A DNA stretch of 64,000 nt from Nocardioides immobilis (lineage in GTDB: Bacteria > Actinomycetota > Actinomycetes > Propionibacteriales > Nocardioidaceae): positions 434,001 to 498,000 of the forward strand of contig NZ_QXGH01000009.1 of NCBI RefSeq assembly GCF_003515065.1, written 5' to 3'. The position numbers were made by a program, and so were the translations under genes. The notes beneath the pieces were generated by a model, which was not told where the DNA came from, did no database searches, and was given only the letters and a program-made list of their open reading frames with translations. Of the stretch, positions 18,465 through 28,529 are shown piece by piece (the first letter of the stretch is position 1; each line of letters opens with the position of its first letter).

Positions 18465-19055
18465 CTAACCCGTCAAGGCGGCTCGCGAGCTGCGCGGGCC
18501 GACGTGAGCGTAGGCAACGACGCAACCGGCGCAGGCTGCGCCCAGCGCCAGCTGACCGGGCCCGGACAGGCGCTCCCAGACGCCGGCGGGCGTCAGGTGG
18601 TAGAGCGCCCGGGTCGACACCACGATGACGACGAGGCAGCCCGTGCCCAGGGCGACGCTCCCCCGGCCCACCAGGACCGCCAGCCCGAAGGTGAGGCCGG
18701 TCAGCGCCATCGTCAGCTCCGGTAGGCGGTGCTGGCCCGCACTGGCGCCAACGACCGCCGCGGCCAGCCCTGTCAGCATCACCATCGCCAACGCCCAGCC
18801 CAGCCGCGCCCGGCGCAGCCGGCCGGTCGACCAGCCGACCTCGGGGATCTCGTTCTGCACGGCCAGCGCGGCGAACATCGCCAGGGTCGGCGGTGTCAGG
18901 AACCACATGGGGATCGGTCCGCCGTACGGCGAGGGAACGCGCACGTAGGCGTAGAGCGAGACCACGATGCCGACGGCGACGAGCATCGCGCCCACGCGGA
19001 AGCCGTCGTGTCCCGCCACCCACGCGCGGACCGCACTCCCCCGGGCCCGTCTCAC
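18465..19055 (-). CDS. uncharacterised membrane protein at end of ABC operon
   Basis: A 196-residue protein with about six hydrophobic segments (for example GAMLVAVGIVVSLYAYV; LAMVMLTGLAAAVVG; MALTGLTFGLAVLVG; GTGCLVVIVVSTRALY). No family recognised. The GTG at 19055 overlaps the stop of the upstream permease gene (GTGA), so it is the last member of the secreted protein/ABC operon and may be an accessory membrane component. Confidence 0.7.
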   Translation of the reverse strand: MRRARGSAVRAWVAGHDGFRVGAMLVAVGIVVSLYAYVRVPSPYGGPIPMWFLTPPTLAMFAALAVQNEIPEVGWSTGRLRRARLGWALAMVMLTGLAAAVVGASAGQHRLPELTMALTGLTFGLAVLVGRGSVALGTGCLVVIVVSTRALYHLTPAGVWERLSGPGQLALGAACAGCVVAYAHVGPRSSRAALTG

Positions 19056-20287
19056 TCCCACGGCATCACGATGCGGTCGAACCGGCACGACTTCAGCATG
19101 TCGAACGTCTCCACGACCCAGGTCCTCGTCGCCCCGTCATCGATCTGGGGCAGCCAGGCATTCATCTCCCGGTTGAAGGCCTCCGGCCGGCCGCCGTGGC
19201 GTGCCACCGCCCACTCCGCGATCAGCTGCTCGGCGTCCCACGCGGCGTACGGCGGGCCCTTGTCACTCGACCACTGCGGGCAGTCCGCCGGTCGCGCCAG
19301 CAGGAGCACCGAGTCCCGGAAGGAGCGTTCGGCGGTCAGGTACGGGTCGACGTAGAAGGTTCCGCTGCCCTCGGACACCTTGCCGCCGGAGCTCTCCTGG
19401 TAGCGGTCAGGAAGCGTGACCCCGGCATCGACCAGGACGGGGGCTGCCTCGTCGACCGACCGTCGGACGGCCGCGAGGTAGCGCCGATGGGAGGGCATCA
19501 CGCAGACGGTCGGATCCTCCCCCGCGCACGCGGTCGGCCGCTCCCCCGACGCCTCGAGCCGGGTCTCGCTGATCCCAGTCGCCGTCGCGAAGACTCCCCC
19601 GGCGCCGAGGAGGACGGCCACGACGGCGGCGCCGGCGGCGGCGACCAGACGTGGCCGACGCTGCCGCTCCCGCCACGGTGCCGACGCGACGGCGAGACCG
19701 ATGCAGATCGCGACCACGGCCGCGAACCGCGTCAGGTAGACGGACGGGATGATCTGGCCTCCGGTCATGCTGCCCGTGGGGCCGAACCGCAGCACCTCGG
19801 GCAGCGGCGCCGGTCCGAACGCACCGATGAGGAACAGCACCGGCCCGGCCGCGAGGACGGCCACCGGATGGGGCAGGACCTGGGTGACCAGCGTCCCGAA
19901 CAGCGCGGCCAACGCCAGGACGAGCACGCCGGCCAGTAACACCCACCACTGCGCGGGGCCACCGTGCGGGATCAGGAGCGTGCTCGCGACAGCGAGCGCA
20001 AGTGTCACCAGGTAGGCGACAACACCGACGAGCCATCCGTCGAGAGCCGAGCGGTAGGGAACCTGCCAGCCGCGCGCTGCCGCGTCGCTGATCGGCCGCA
20101 TCCGGAGCGATGTCAAGTGGAGTCCGGCCGCGACCGAGGCGATGACAGGACCGGTCAGGACGGTCGAGCCGGTGACAATATCGATCGTGGCTGCCCAGCC
20201 CCCCATCCAATGGGTCTCCGAGAACAGGACGTAAGCGCCCACCCCCGCCACGGGGAGGACGAGTGCCGCTCTGATCCGGCTGTCCAT
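19052..20287 (-). CDS. ABC-transporter permease-like membrane protein
   Basis: A 411-residue polytopic protein. The N-terminal ~220 residues carry at least six membrane segments and the last ~170 residues, after one more helix (AAGAAVVAVLLGAGGVFA), form a soluble, presumably extracytoplasmic, domain with two close Cys residues (CAGEDPTVC). The ATG overlaps the stop of the upstream ATPase gene (TGATG), so it is almost certainly the transporter's membrane half. The sequence is not a standard importer permease; an ABC-2/exporter-like or bacteriocin-immunity-like role is inference. Confidence 0.75.
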   Translation of the reverse strand: MDSRIRAALVLPVAGVGAYVLFSETHWMGGWAATIDIVTGSTVLTGPVIASVAAGLHLTSLRMRPISDAAARGWQVPYRSALDGWLVGVVAYLVTLALAVASTLLIPHGGPAQWWVLLAGVLVLALAALFGTLVTQVLPHPVAVLAAGPVLFLIGAFGPAPLPEVLRFGPTGSMTGGQIIPSVYLTRFAAVVAICIGLAVASAPWRERQRRPRLVAAAGAAVVAVLLGAGGVFATATGISETRLEASGERPTACAGEDPTVCVMPSHRRYLAAVRRSVDEAAPVLVDAGVTLPDRYQESSGGKVSEGSGTFYVDPYLTAERSFRDSVLLLARPADCPQWSSDKGPPYAAWDAEQLIAEWAVARHGGRPEAFNREMNAWLPQIDDGATRTWVVETFDMLKSCRFDRIVMPWE

Positions 20288-21015
20288 CAGGTCCGCGACT
20301 TCTGCAGGCGCAGGAATGCCGCCTCGTAGGCGGACATCCCCTCGACGGCGGCATGCTGCACGCCGAGCTCACGCAACCCTTCGACTGACCCGTCGAAAGC
20401 GATGCGGTGGTCATCGAGCATGACGATCCGCTCGACGACCGGGACAAGGTCCTCGATCAGGTGACTGCTCACCAGCAGGACCTCGACACCGTCCGCGGAC
20501 CGTAGCCGCTCGCGCAACCGGATCCGCTGCTCGGGGTCGAGGCCGGCTGTTGGCTCGTCGAGCAGAAGCACCCTGGGTCGGCCGATCATCGCCTGCGCGA
20601 ACAGCAGTCGACGATGCATGCCCCCCGACAGCCGACCGACCGTGGAGCGGTGATGAGACTCGAGGTCGGCCAGTTCCAGGACGCGAGCGCACTCGTCGGC
20701 CCGCTCGCTCCGTGGGATCTCCTTGAGCCAGGCCACATAGGCGAGGAAGTCGAGGACCCTGAGCGATCTCGGGAGTGCCAGCGACTGGGGCATGAACCCG
20801 ATGTGGCGCCGAGCCGCTACGGGCAAGCCACCGAGACCCGGGAAGCAGACCTCGCCGCGGGACGGCTCAAGCGTTGTCGCCAGCAACCGTAGGAGAGTGG
20901 TCTTGCCTGCGCCGTTGACCCCGATGAGGCCGACGCGCCCGGGCGGGAAGGCCAGGGTCACGTCATCGAAGACGTCCGTCCGGTCATAGGAGTGCCCGAC
21001 GCTGGACAGACGCAC
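20287..21015 (-). CDS. ABC transporter ATP-binding protein
   Basis: A 242-residue ABC ATPase: Walker A GVNGAGKTT (residues 32-40), Q-loop FMPQSLALPRSL, signature LSGGM (129-133), Walker B LLLDEPTAGLD (150-160) and the H-loop in VSSHLIEDL. It resembles the multidrug/antibiotic-export ATPase class, including those in bacteriocin-immunity loci. GTG 21015 is taken as start; upstream codons to the previous stop contain no better start and the ribosome site is weak, so translation probably depends on the upstream gene. Confidence 0.9.
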   Translation of the reverse strand: MRLSSVGHSYDRTDVFDDVTLAFPPGRVGLIGVNGAGKTTLLRLLATTLEPSRGEVCFPGLGGLPVAARRHIGFMPQSLALPRSLRVLDFLAYVAWLKEIPRSERADECARVLELADLESHHRSTVGRLSGGMHRRLLFAQAMIGRPRVLLLDEPTAGLDPEQRIRLRERLRSADGVEVLLVSSHLIEDLVPVVERIVMLDDHRIAFDGSVEGLRELGVQHAAVEGMSAYEAAFLRLQKSRT

Positions 21016-21037
21016 CAGGGATGCAGAGTCCGCTGAC

Positions 21038-21523
21038 CTAGTAGTCAAAGGTCTCGACGATCTTCGCGCTGCACGGGTCGTTGCTGAACCGCTGAACCTC
21101 GCAGATGTCCATCCGTCCCCGAGATCGCCACGCGGTCTGGTCGAGGTACCGCGCACGTGCATGCTTCTGCCATGAACTACTGTGGGTCTCGTCGGTCTGC
21201 TTCGAGACGTCGAACCAGAAGCACGTGCCGGCCTCGCCGCAGGACGAGTTGGAGCCGTACCAGTAGAAGTCGGTCTCGACCCGCACCGGGTTCCCGGTCC
21301 CGTCCCCGGGTCGGGCATCGCGATACCACGCGGTGCTCATTGCGCGACCGTCGCCGTAGTCGTAGTAGTGGCCGTAAGCCTGGCCCTGCACCACGCCGTC
21401 CTCATAGACGTTCAGCGGGTCGTCCTTGCTGCACCACCAGCCGGCGGCCACCGCCGGCTGGCCGAGTGCCACCACGAGCACGAACGCGCCCGCTCCCATC
21501 CCCAATCCACGTGCCATCGACAT
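21038..21523 (-). CDS. secreted aromatic- and Cys-containing protein, first gene of ABC operon
   Basis: A 161-residue exported protein: signal peptide ending about ...QPAVAA (residue ~27), then a Tyr/Trp-rich domain (GQAYGHYYDYGDGRAMSTAWY; FYWYGSNSSC) with five Cys (C31, C95, C101, C141, C151). ATG 21523 has GGGAG about 6 nt upstream. No family assigned. Being followed by an ATPase, a permease and another membrane protein, it recalls loci for secreted lactococcin-972-like peptides with dedicated ABC immunity systems; the sequence itself does not establish that. Confidence 0.75.
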   Translation of the reverse strand: MSMARGLGMGAGAFVLVVALGQPAVAAGWWCSKDDPLNVYEDGVVQGQAYGHYYDYGDGRAMSTAWYRDARPGDGTGNPVRVETDFYWYGSNSSCGEAGTCFWFDVSKQTDETHSSSWQKHARARYLDQTAWRSRGRMDICEVQRFSNDPCSAKIVETFDY

Positions 21524-21717
21524 GTCAAGCTCCCTCACAGTCAACCGTGGTCCGACTACCCGGCTGTTCGGATTGGGACTATATGTCGCCGCCTCCGGAG
21601 ACGCAAGAGGGAGATGTCGCCGGCCACGAACGGACCGGCCAGCCGCGGGGCTACGTGACGGTCGACCTGCGCGCGACGCCCTGACCCTCGTCGTGGGGTT
21701 CCTGGAATGCGGCCCGG

Positions 21718-23586
21718 TCAGCGCTTCCTGACCGTGTACTCCCGAGTCACGCTCTTGACCGCGCCGCCGCACGACGTGAACGTGAACCTCGCGCCGATCT
21801 CGACCCGGCCGCTCCGCCGGAGCGTCCGGGTCGCGGCCCGGGTCAGCCGCAGGGTGAGGGTGACGTCGATCGAGTCCGTGCCGGCGATCTCCCGCTCGAG
21901 CGTCCTGATACCGCCCACACGGGCCGGGGCCACCGAGACCGTGCCAGGGCCGTCGAAGACGGCGCGGACCCGTGCGGCACTGTTGTCCGCGTTGGCCACC
22001 GCTCTGGAGGACACCTCGAAGGCGCCACCCCGGTGGATGTCGACGACCATGGCGGTCCCGGCCTCGGTGCCGTCCGACCGCCACAGCTCGTCACCGTGGA
22101 TGCGGTCGTCGGCCTCGAAGAACAGGGCGTCGCCGGACGCGGTCAGCTCATCGGGGTTGGAGCTGCCGTTGGGCCGGATGTCCTCCACCAGGACCGTCCC
22201 GGCCGCCGTACCGTCCGACTTCCACAGCTCCCGCCCGGTCACGCCGTCCCGTGCCGTGAAGAACAGCGTGCTGCCCACGGCGGTCAGGGAGGACGGGTAG
22301 CTCGGGTAGTCGCCGGGCCGGATGTCCTTGACCAGGACCGTGCCCGCTTCCGTGCCGTCCGAGCTCCACAGCTCGAGGCCCTCGCCGCCGCCGCCGTCGG
22401 CCGCGAAGAACACGCTGTTGCCGACCGGAGCGATCTCGTAGAGGCCGTAGTCGTACTCGTTGCCGGTGGAGTTGAACTCCTTCACGAGGAAGGTGCCGGC
22501 CGCCGTGCCGTCCGAGCGCCAGAGGTCCTGGGCCTCGGAGTCGTCGTCGTCGGCGGTGAAGAACAGGGTGTCACCCGCCCCGACCAGCGAGTCGGGGTTG
22601 GCGGACGCTCCTCCTGGGCGGATGTCCTCGACCAGGACCGTCCCGGCCTTCGTGCCGTCGGACTTCCACAGCTCCCGACCGTGGACTCCGTCCCTCGCCC
22701 GGAAGAACAACGTGTCGCCGACGGCGGTGAGACGACTCGGGTAGCTGCTGTAGGAGCCGGCCCGGATGTTCTTGGTGATGACCGTCCCGGCGCTCGTGCC
22801 GTCGGACGTCCACACCTCCTGGCCGCGGGTGCCGTCGTCGGCGGTGAAGAACAGGGTGTTGCCGACCGCCGTCAGGTTGTCGGGGCCGTAGGAGTAGTCG
22901 CTGTCGCCCTCGCCGGGGCCGGGGGTGATGTCCTTGACCATGACGGTGCCGGCCCGGGTGCCGTTGGACTTCCACAGCTCCTCGCCGTGGGCGTCGGTCG
23001 AGGCGGTGAAGAACAACCTGTTGCCGACCGCCGTGAGGTTGTCGGGGCCGTCACTGCCGTAGTCGTCGTAGCCGCCGTCACTCTCCGCGAAGCGCTTGAC
23101 CAGGACGGTCCCGGTCCTGGTGCCGTTGGACTTCCACAGCTCGGTGCTGTCGTCGCCGTCGACGGTGAAGAACAAGGTGCTGCCGACGCCGACCAGCGTG
23201 TTGTAGCCGTAGTCGTAGTAGTCGTCACCCGACCCGAGCCGCTTGAGCAGGACCGTGCCGCCAGCGGTGCCGTTGGACCGCCACAGCGCCGTACCCCTTG
23301 AGTCGGACGCGGTGAAGAACAGGGTCCCGTCGACGTCGGTGAGGTTGTCCGGCGAGCTCCCGGGGGTCGTGGCCCCGTCGCACAGCGCCAGCGAGGCACG
23401 TGCGAGTCCCCCCGTCGCCGCGCTCGCGGCGGGCGACACCGCAGCGGTCCCGGCGCCGGCCAGGGTCACCGCGGCGGCGGCGGCGGTCGCCGCTCGCCGC
23501 GTGCGAGCCCGTCGCCGGAGGGTCTTCTCGAGCGCGACGCGCGAACGATGTGCCTGGTTTCTTGCCGAACGCTGACGTCGACTCAT
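21718..23586 (-). CDS. exported ELWxxDGTxxGT repeat protein (nine repeats)
   Basis: A 622-residue secreted protein. A basic N-terminus and long signal-like segment (about residues 32-57) lead to nine repeats of ~45-50 residues, each with a core LFFTA..., an acidic loop, then ELWxSDGTxAGTVLVxDI, the pattern named ELWxxDGT repeat. The repeats probably build a beta-propeller-like surface domain. The last ~110 residues form a distinct domain with a single late Cys (TFTSCGGAVKSV). It may bind glycans or calcium at the cell surface; no enzyme motif seen. Tandem DNA repeats make this region prone to copy-number change. Confidence 0.85.
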   Translation of the reverse strand: MSRRQRSARNQAHRSRVALEKTLRRRARTRRAATAAAAAVTLAGAGTAAVSPAASAATGGLARASLALCDGATTPGSSPDNLTDVDGTLFFTASDSRGTALWRSNGTAGGTVLLKRLGSGDDYYDYGYNTLVGVGSTLFFTVDGDDSTELWKSNGTRTGTVLVKRFAESDGGYDDYGSDGPDNLTAVGNRLFFTASTDAHGEELWKSNGTRAGTVMVKDITPGPGEGDSDYSYGPDNLTAVGNTLFFTADDGTRGQEVWTSDGTSAGTVITKNIRAGSYSSYPSRLTAVGDTLFFRARDGVHGRELWKSDGTKAGTVLVEDIRPGGASANPDSLVGAGDTLFFTADDDDSEAQDLWRSDGTAAGTFLVKEFNSTGNEYDYGLYEIAPVGNSVFFAADGGGGEGLELWSSDGTEAGTVLVKDIRPGDYPSYPSSLTAVGSTLFFTARDGVTGRELWKSDGTAAGTVLVEDIRPNGSSNPDELTASGDALFFEADDRIHGDELWRSDGTEAGTAMVVDIHRGGAFEVSSRAVANADNSAARVRAVFDGPGTVSVAPARVGGIRTLEREIAGTDSIDVTLTLRLTRAATRTLRRSGRVEIGARFTFTSCGGAVKSVTREYTVRKR

Positions 23587-23672
23587 GTTCCGACCTCCGG
23601 TGGGTCACTGATAAAGCGCTGCTGCAGTATGCAGCACTATCCACATGACGCGCGGCGATCTGGATCGGTTGC

Positions 23673-24734
23673 TCAGATTCCCTTTTTCTTTCGACGCAGT
23701 ACGGCGACCAGGGCGAGCGTCGCTGCGCTGCCGGCCACGAACGGGGTGACCCACCCCGACGAAGTGTCAGGGTTGGTCGTCCGAGGTGTCGACGTACGAC
23801 GTTCTTCGCTCGCGCCTTCTGACACCTCGGACGACCAACCCTGATACTTCGTCGCTGCCCGGGCCAGGGGATGCACGTAGGCCCAGGCGGCCGCGTACAT
23901 GACGACCCGCGAGAAGTAGTTGATCCAGACGACCAGGATCAGGGCGATGCCGAACGCCTGGAAGGCCGGCGAGTTGGCGGTCGACTGCAGCAGCAGCTGC
24001 GAGATCTGCTTGAGCACCTCGAAGCCGACGGCTCCGAGGATCGCCCCCGACCAGAGCGCCCGGCGGGGCACATCGGGATCGGCCAGCACCTCGAACAGCG
24101 CGAAGAAGAGCACCGCGTTGGCGGCCAGGCCGACGACGACGGCGATCAGTCCGAGCAGCCAGCCGAGACCGGAGCCGAGGCCCACCAGGTCGAGGATCTC
24201 CTCGGAGAGACCGCGGACGACACCCGAGACGCCGACGCTCACCACGAGGATCAGCCCCAACATCGCCAGGGCGACCAGGTCGCGGATCTTGCCGACCACG
24301 AAGCTCGGCTGCTCTCCCGGCGGCATCTCGAACACCACGAGCAGCGCGTCCCGCATGCTCGACAGCCAGCCGAGACCGGAGTAGAGGACCACCACGATGC
24401 CGACCGACAGGATGCCGGGCGCGGACTCGCGGATGTCGTCGAGCGAGATCTCCCCCTCGCCCTCACCGACCAGCCCGGGGAGCACCGAGTTGATGGCGTC
24501 GACCAGGTCCCGCTCGGCGCCGTCGTAGACGCGGGCGACGAACCCGATGACCGCGAACGCCAGCGCGAGGATCGGGAAGAACGAGATGAACGCGAAGTAG
24601 GTGACCGCGCCGGCCTGGATGTTGCCCTTCACCACTCCGTAGTGCTCGACGGTGCGCACCACCTGGTCCAGCCACGGCCGGTGCTTGCGCGCGTCGGTGA
24701 CCCGCTGCTTGACCTTGTCGACGATCGAAGGCAC
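23673..24734 (-). CDS. YihY/virulence-factor BrkB-family membrane protein
   Basis: A 353-residue YihY/BrkB-type protein. The family core is visible: AGAVTYFAFISFFPILALAF near the N-terminus, six predicted helices, and the conserved ALWSGAILGAVGFEVLKQ and VVWINYFSRVVMYAAAWAYV region. The usual fold is followed by an unusual tail: a polar linker encoded by a 33-bp inverted repeat, a hydrophobic helix (VTPFVAGSAATLALVAV) and a basic end LRRKKKGI. GTG 24734 has GAGG about 8 nt upstream. Function of the family is still debated. Confidence 0.88.
   Translation of the reverse strand: MPSIVDKVKQRVTDARKHRPWLDQVVRTVEHYGVVKGNIQAGAVTYFAFISFFPILALAFAVIGFVARVYDGAERDLVDAINSVLPGLVGEGEGEISLDDIRESAPGILSVGIVVVLYSGLGWLSSMRDALLVVFEMPPGEQPSFVVGKIRDLVALAMLGLILVVSVGVSGVVRGLSEEILDLVGLGSGLGWLLGLIAVVVGLAANAVLFFALFEVLADPDVPRRALWSGAILGAVGFEVLKQISQLLLQSTANSPAFQAFGIALILVVWINYFSRVVMYAAAWAYVHPLARAATKYQGWSSEVSEGASEERRTSTPRTTNPDTSSGWVTPFVAGSAATLALVAVLRRKKKGI
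23758..23853. repeat. 33-bp inverted repeat with 30-nt loop
   Basis: Left arm 23758-23790 and right arm 23821-23853 match as reverse complements at 32 of 33 positions (arms begin gacgaagtgtcagggttggt and end ggacgaccaaccctgatact...). The whole element is read through in the 3' part of the BrkB-family gene, encoding the linker around WSSEVSEG and STPRTTNPDTSSG. The stem would be far stronger than an ordinary terminator. Confidence 0.85.
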
Positions 24735-24753
24735 CGAGAACACCTCGCCTGCG

Positions 24754-25272
24754 TCAGTTGGGGCGTTTGAGTGGGAACGTGCGGCTCGACTGCCAGCCCT
24801 GCTCGCCCTCGTGAACGTACAGGTGGAAGTCGACGACGTCGAAGGAGCACTCGAAGCCGGCCAGGTCGTCGAACGCCCGGTCCAGCTCCTCGTCACCGAG
24901 GTGGTGGGCCACCGTCACGTGAGGGTGGTAGGGGAAGTCCAGCTCGAGGTCGAGCGGGCCGCCGCGGACCGAGTCCGCCAGCAGCTCGGTCTGGGCGATC
25001 CCCTCGACGAGCCCGATGAACACGACCGGCGACACGGGCCGGAAGGTACCCGTCCCGCGCAGATGCACCCGGAAGGCCTCGTGCAGCTGGGCGGCCCGGT
25101 CGAGGTGGTCCTCGATGTCGGTGACGATGCTGTCGTCCACGTCGATCGGCGGGATGAGCGTGATGTGGGTCGGTACGCCGGACGCGGTGGGATCGCCGAT
25201 CCGGAACCGGTACTCCTCGAGCTCGGTGGCCCAGGGCTCCGGGATCGCGATCGCGACGCCGATCGTCGGCAC
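24754..25272 (-). CDS. 2H phosphoesterase (2'-5' RNA ligase family)
   Basis: A 172-residue protein with the two HxT signatures of the 2H phosphoesterase superfamily: HIT at residues 36-38 (VPTHITLIPP) and HVT at 118-120 (YHPHVTVAHH). These coordinate cyclic-phosphate chemistry in RNA or nucleotide substrates. GTG 25272 overlaps no gene but lies only 4 bp after the trpS stop, so it is probably cotranscribed with trpS. The substrate is unknown. Confidence 0.88.
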   Translation of the reverse strand: MPTIGVAIAIPEPWATELEEYRFRIGDPTASGVPTHITLIPPIDVDDSIVTDIEDHLDRAAQLHEAFRVHLRGTGTFRPVSPVVFIGLVEGIAQTELLADSVRGGPLDLELDFPYHPHVTVAHHLGDEELDRAFDDLAGFECSFDVVDFHLYVHEGEQGWQSSRTFPLKRPN

Positions 25273-25276
25273 GCCG

Positions 25277-27629
<2,353 letters not shown>

Positions 27630-27728
27630 CGGGCAGGCGTGAACGGCGTGGGAGTCACGTGGGGTCACAACCCCGATGGCCCGTCCAGCATTCCGTTCGG
27701 CGACGATCCTGGCTCGCAGGTCCCCGTT

Positions 27729-27752
27729 ACAACCGTCCTGCTGCACGGTTGT
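27729..27752. promoter_or_regulatory. palindromic operator candidate 1 upstream of MFS gene
   Basis: Perfect 8-bp inverted repeat acaaccgt-N8-acggttgt. Same half-site as the second element 52 bp away (centre to centre, about five helical turns). Likely binding site for a dimeric regulator of the MFS gene. Confidence 0.6.
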
Positions 27753-27778
27753 CACGCTCGAGGCCGCCGGCGCGACGT

Positions 27779-27805
27779 CACAACCGTGCACAGTGCATGG
27801 TTGTG
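27779..27805. promoter_or_regulatory. palindromic operator candidate 2 upstream of MFS gene
   Basis: Near-perfect inverted repeat cacaaccgtgca-N3-tgcatggttgtg (one mismatch per pair of 12-bp arms). Shares the ACAACC half-site with the element at 27729-27752. Confidence 0.65.
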
Positions 27806-27859
27806 GCCGAACTCGATGGCGCCTGACTTGCTCACGCCCACGGCGAGCCGAGGCGGCAG

Positions 27860-28459
27860 CTATCCAGCAGCCAGGGCCCTCAGGGTCCGCTCGAAGATCA
27901 CCGTCATGTCCTTCCGCGCGGCCTCCCGGTCGTCGGCGGAGACGACATACATGGCCGCCTCGTCGGCGACCGCGATCAGTGCGTGGGCAAGCGGCCGGGC
28001 GGGCAGGTCGGCCACCTCGCCGGAGGCGATGCCCTGGACCACCGCGGTCTCGATGAGCGAGAGCACGTACGGCTGGCAGATCTCCCGCCACCGGGCCCAC
28101 CCGAGCACGGAGGGGCCGTCGGTCAGCAGGATGCGCTGCACCTCCGGCGCCTCACAGGCGTCGAGCCACGCCTCGACGGCGCGCATCATGACGGCGGCGA
28201 AGGCCGGGTCGTCGCCGGCCAGCGCCTGGGCGGCGATCTCCTCGGCGACGTCGGCCTCGACCGCTTCGAGCACGCCGGCGAACAGCTCCGTCTTGTCCGC
28301 GAAGTGGTGGTAGAGCGCGCCGCGACTGACGGCGGCCTCGGCAACGATGGCCTCGGTGCCGACGCCGGCGAAGCCGTGCTCGGCGAACAGCCGTCGGCCC
28401 GCGGCGACCAGCCCCGAGCGGGTCGCCGCGGAGCGGTCTGCTTGCTTTCGTCTCGTCAT
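27860..28459 (-). CDS. TetR-family transcriptional regulator
   Basis: A 199-residue repressor with the TetR HTH at residues ~10-55: TRSGLVAAGRRLFAEHGFAG, then VSRGALYHHFADKTELFAGV. The C-terminal ligand-binding half is helical and unassigned. Two tandem 21-bp operators abut its ATG and lie between it and the divergent hydrolase gene, so it probably represses both itself and that gene. Whether it also controls the downstream MFS gene is unclear because the sites there differ. Confidence 0.93.
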   Translation of the reverse strand: MTRRKQADRSAATRSGLVAAGRRLFAEHGFAGVGTEAIVAEAAVSRGALYHHFADKTELFAGVLEAVEADVAEEIAAQALAGDDPAFAAVMMRAVEAWLDACEAPEVQRILLTDGPSVLGWARWREICQPYVLSLIETAVVQGIASGEVADLPARPLAHALIAVADEAAMYVVSADDREAARKDMTVIFERTLRALAAG

Positions 28460-28480
28460 TTACCTACAGTCTGTCCGTAA
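28460..28480. promoter_or_regulatory. TetR operator candidate A
   Basis: ttacctaca-gtc-tgtccgtaa, a 9-bp inverted repeat with two mismatches. It begins directly beside the TetR ATG. Confidence 0.7.
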
Positions 28481-28481
28481 C

Positions 28482-28502
28482 TTACCTACAGGATGTCGGT
28501 AA
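28482..28502. promoter_or_regulatory. TetR operator candidate B
   Basis: ttacctaca-gga-tgtcggtaa, a 9-bp inverted repeat with one mismatch. It repeats operator A 22 bp away (two helical turns), a layout that suits cooperative binding on one face. Confidence 0.72.
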
Positions 28503-28529
28503 TAGTCGCACGAAGACGGAGCCCCTTCC

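Noticed and set aside
22033..23301. 422-codon plus-strand frame opposite the ELWxxDGT gene
   Set aside because: Its repeats simply mirror the repeats of the true minus-strand gene.
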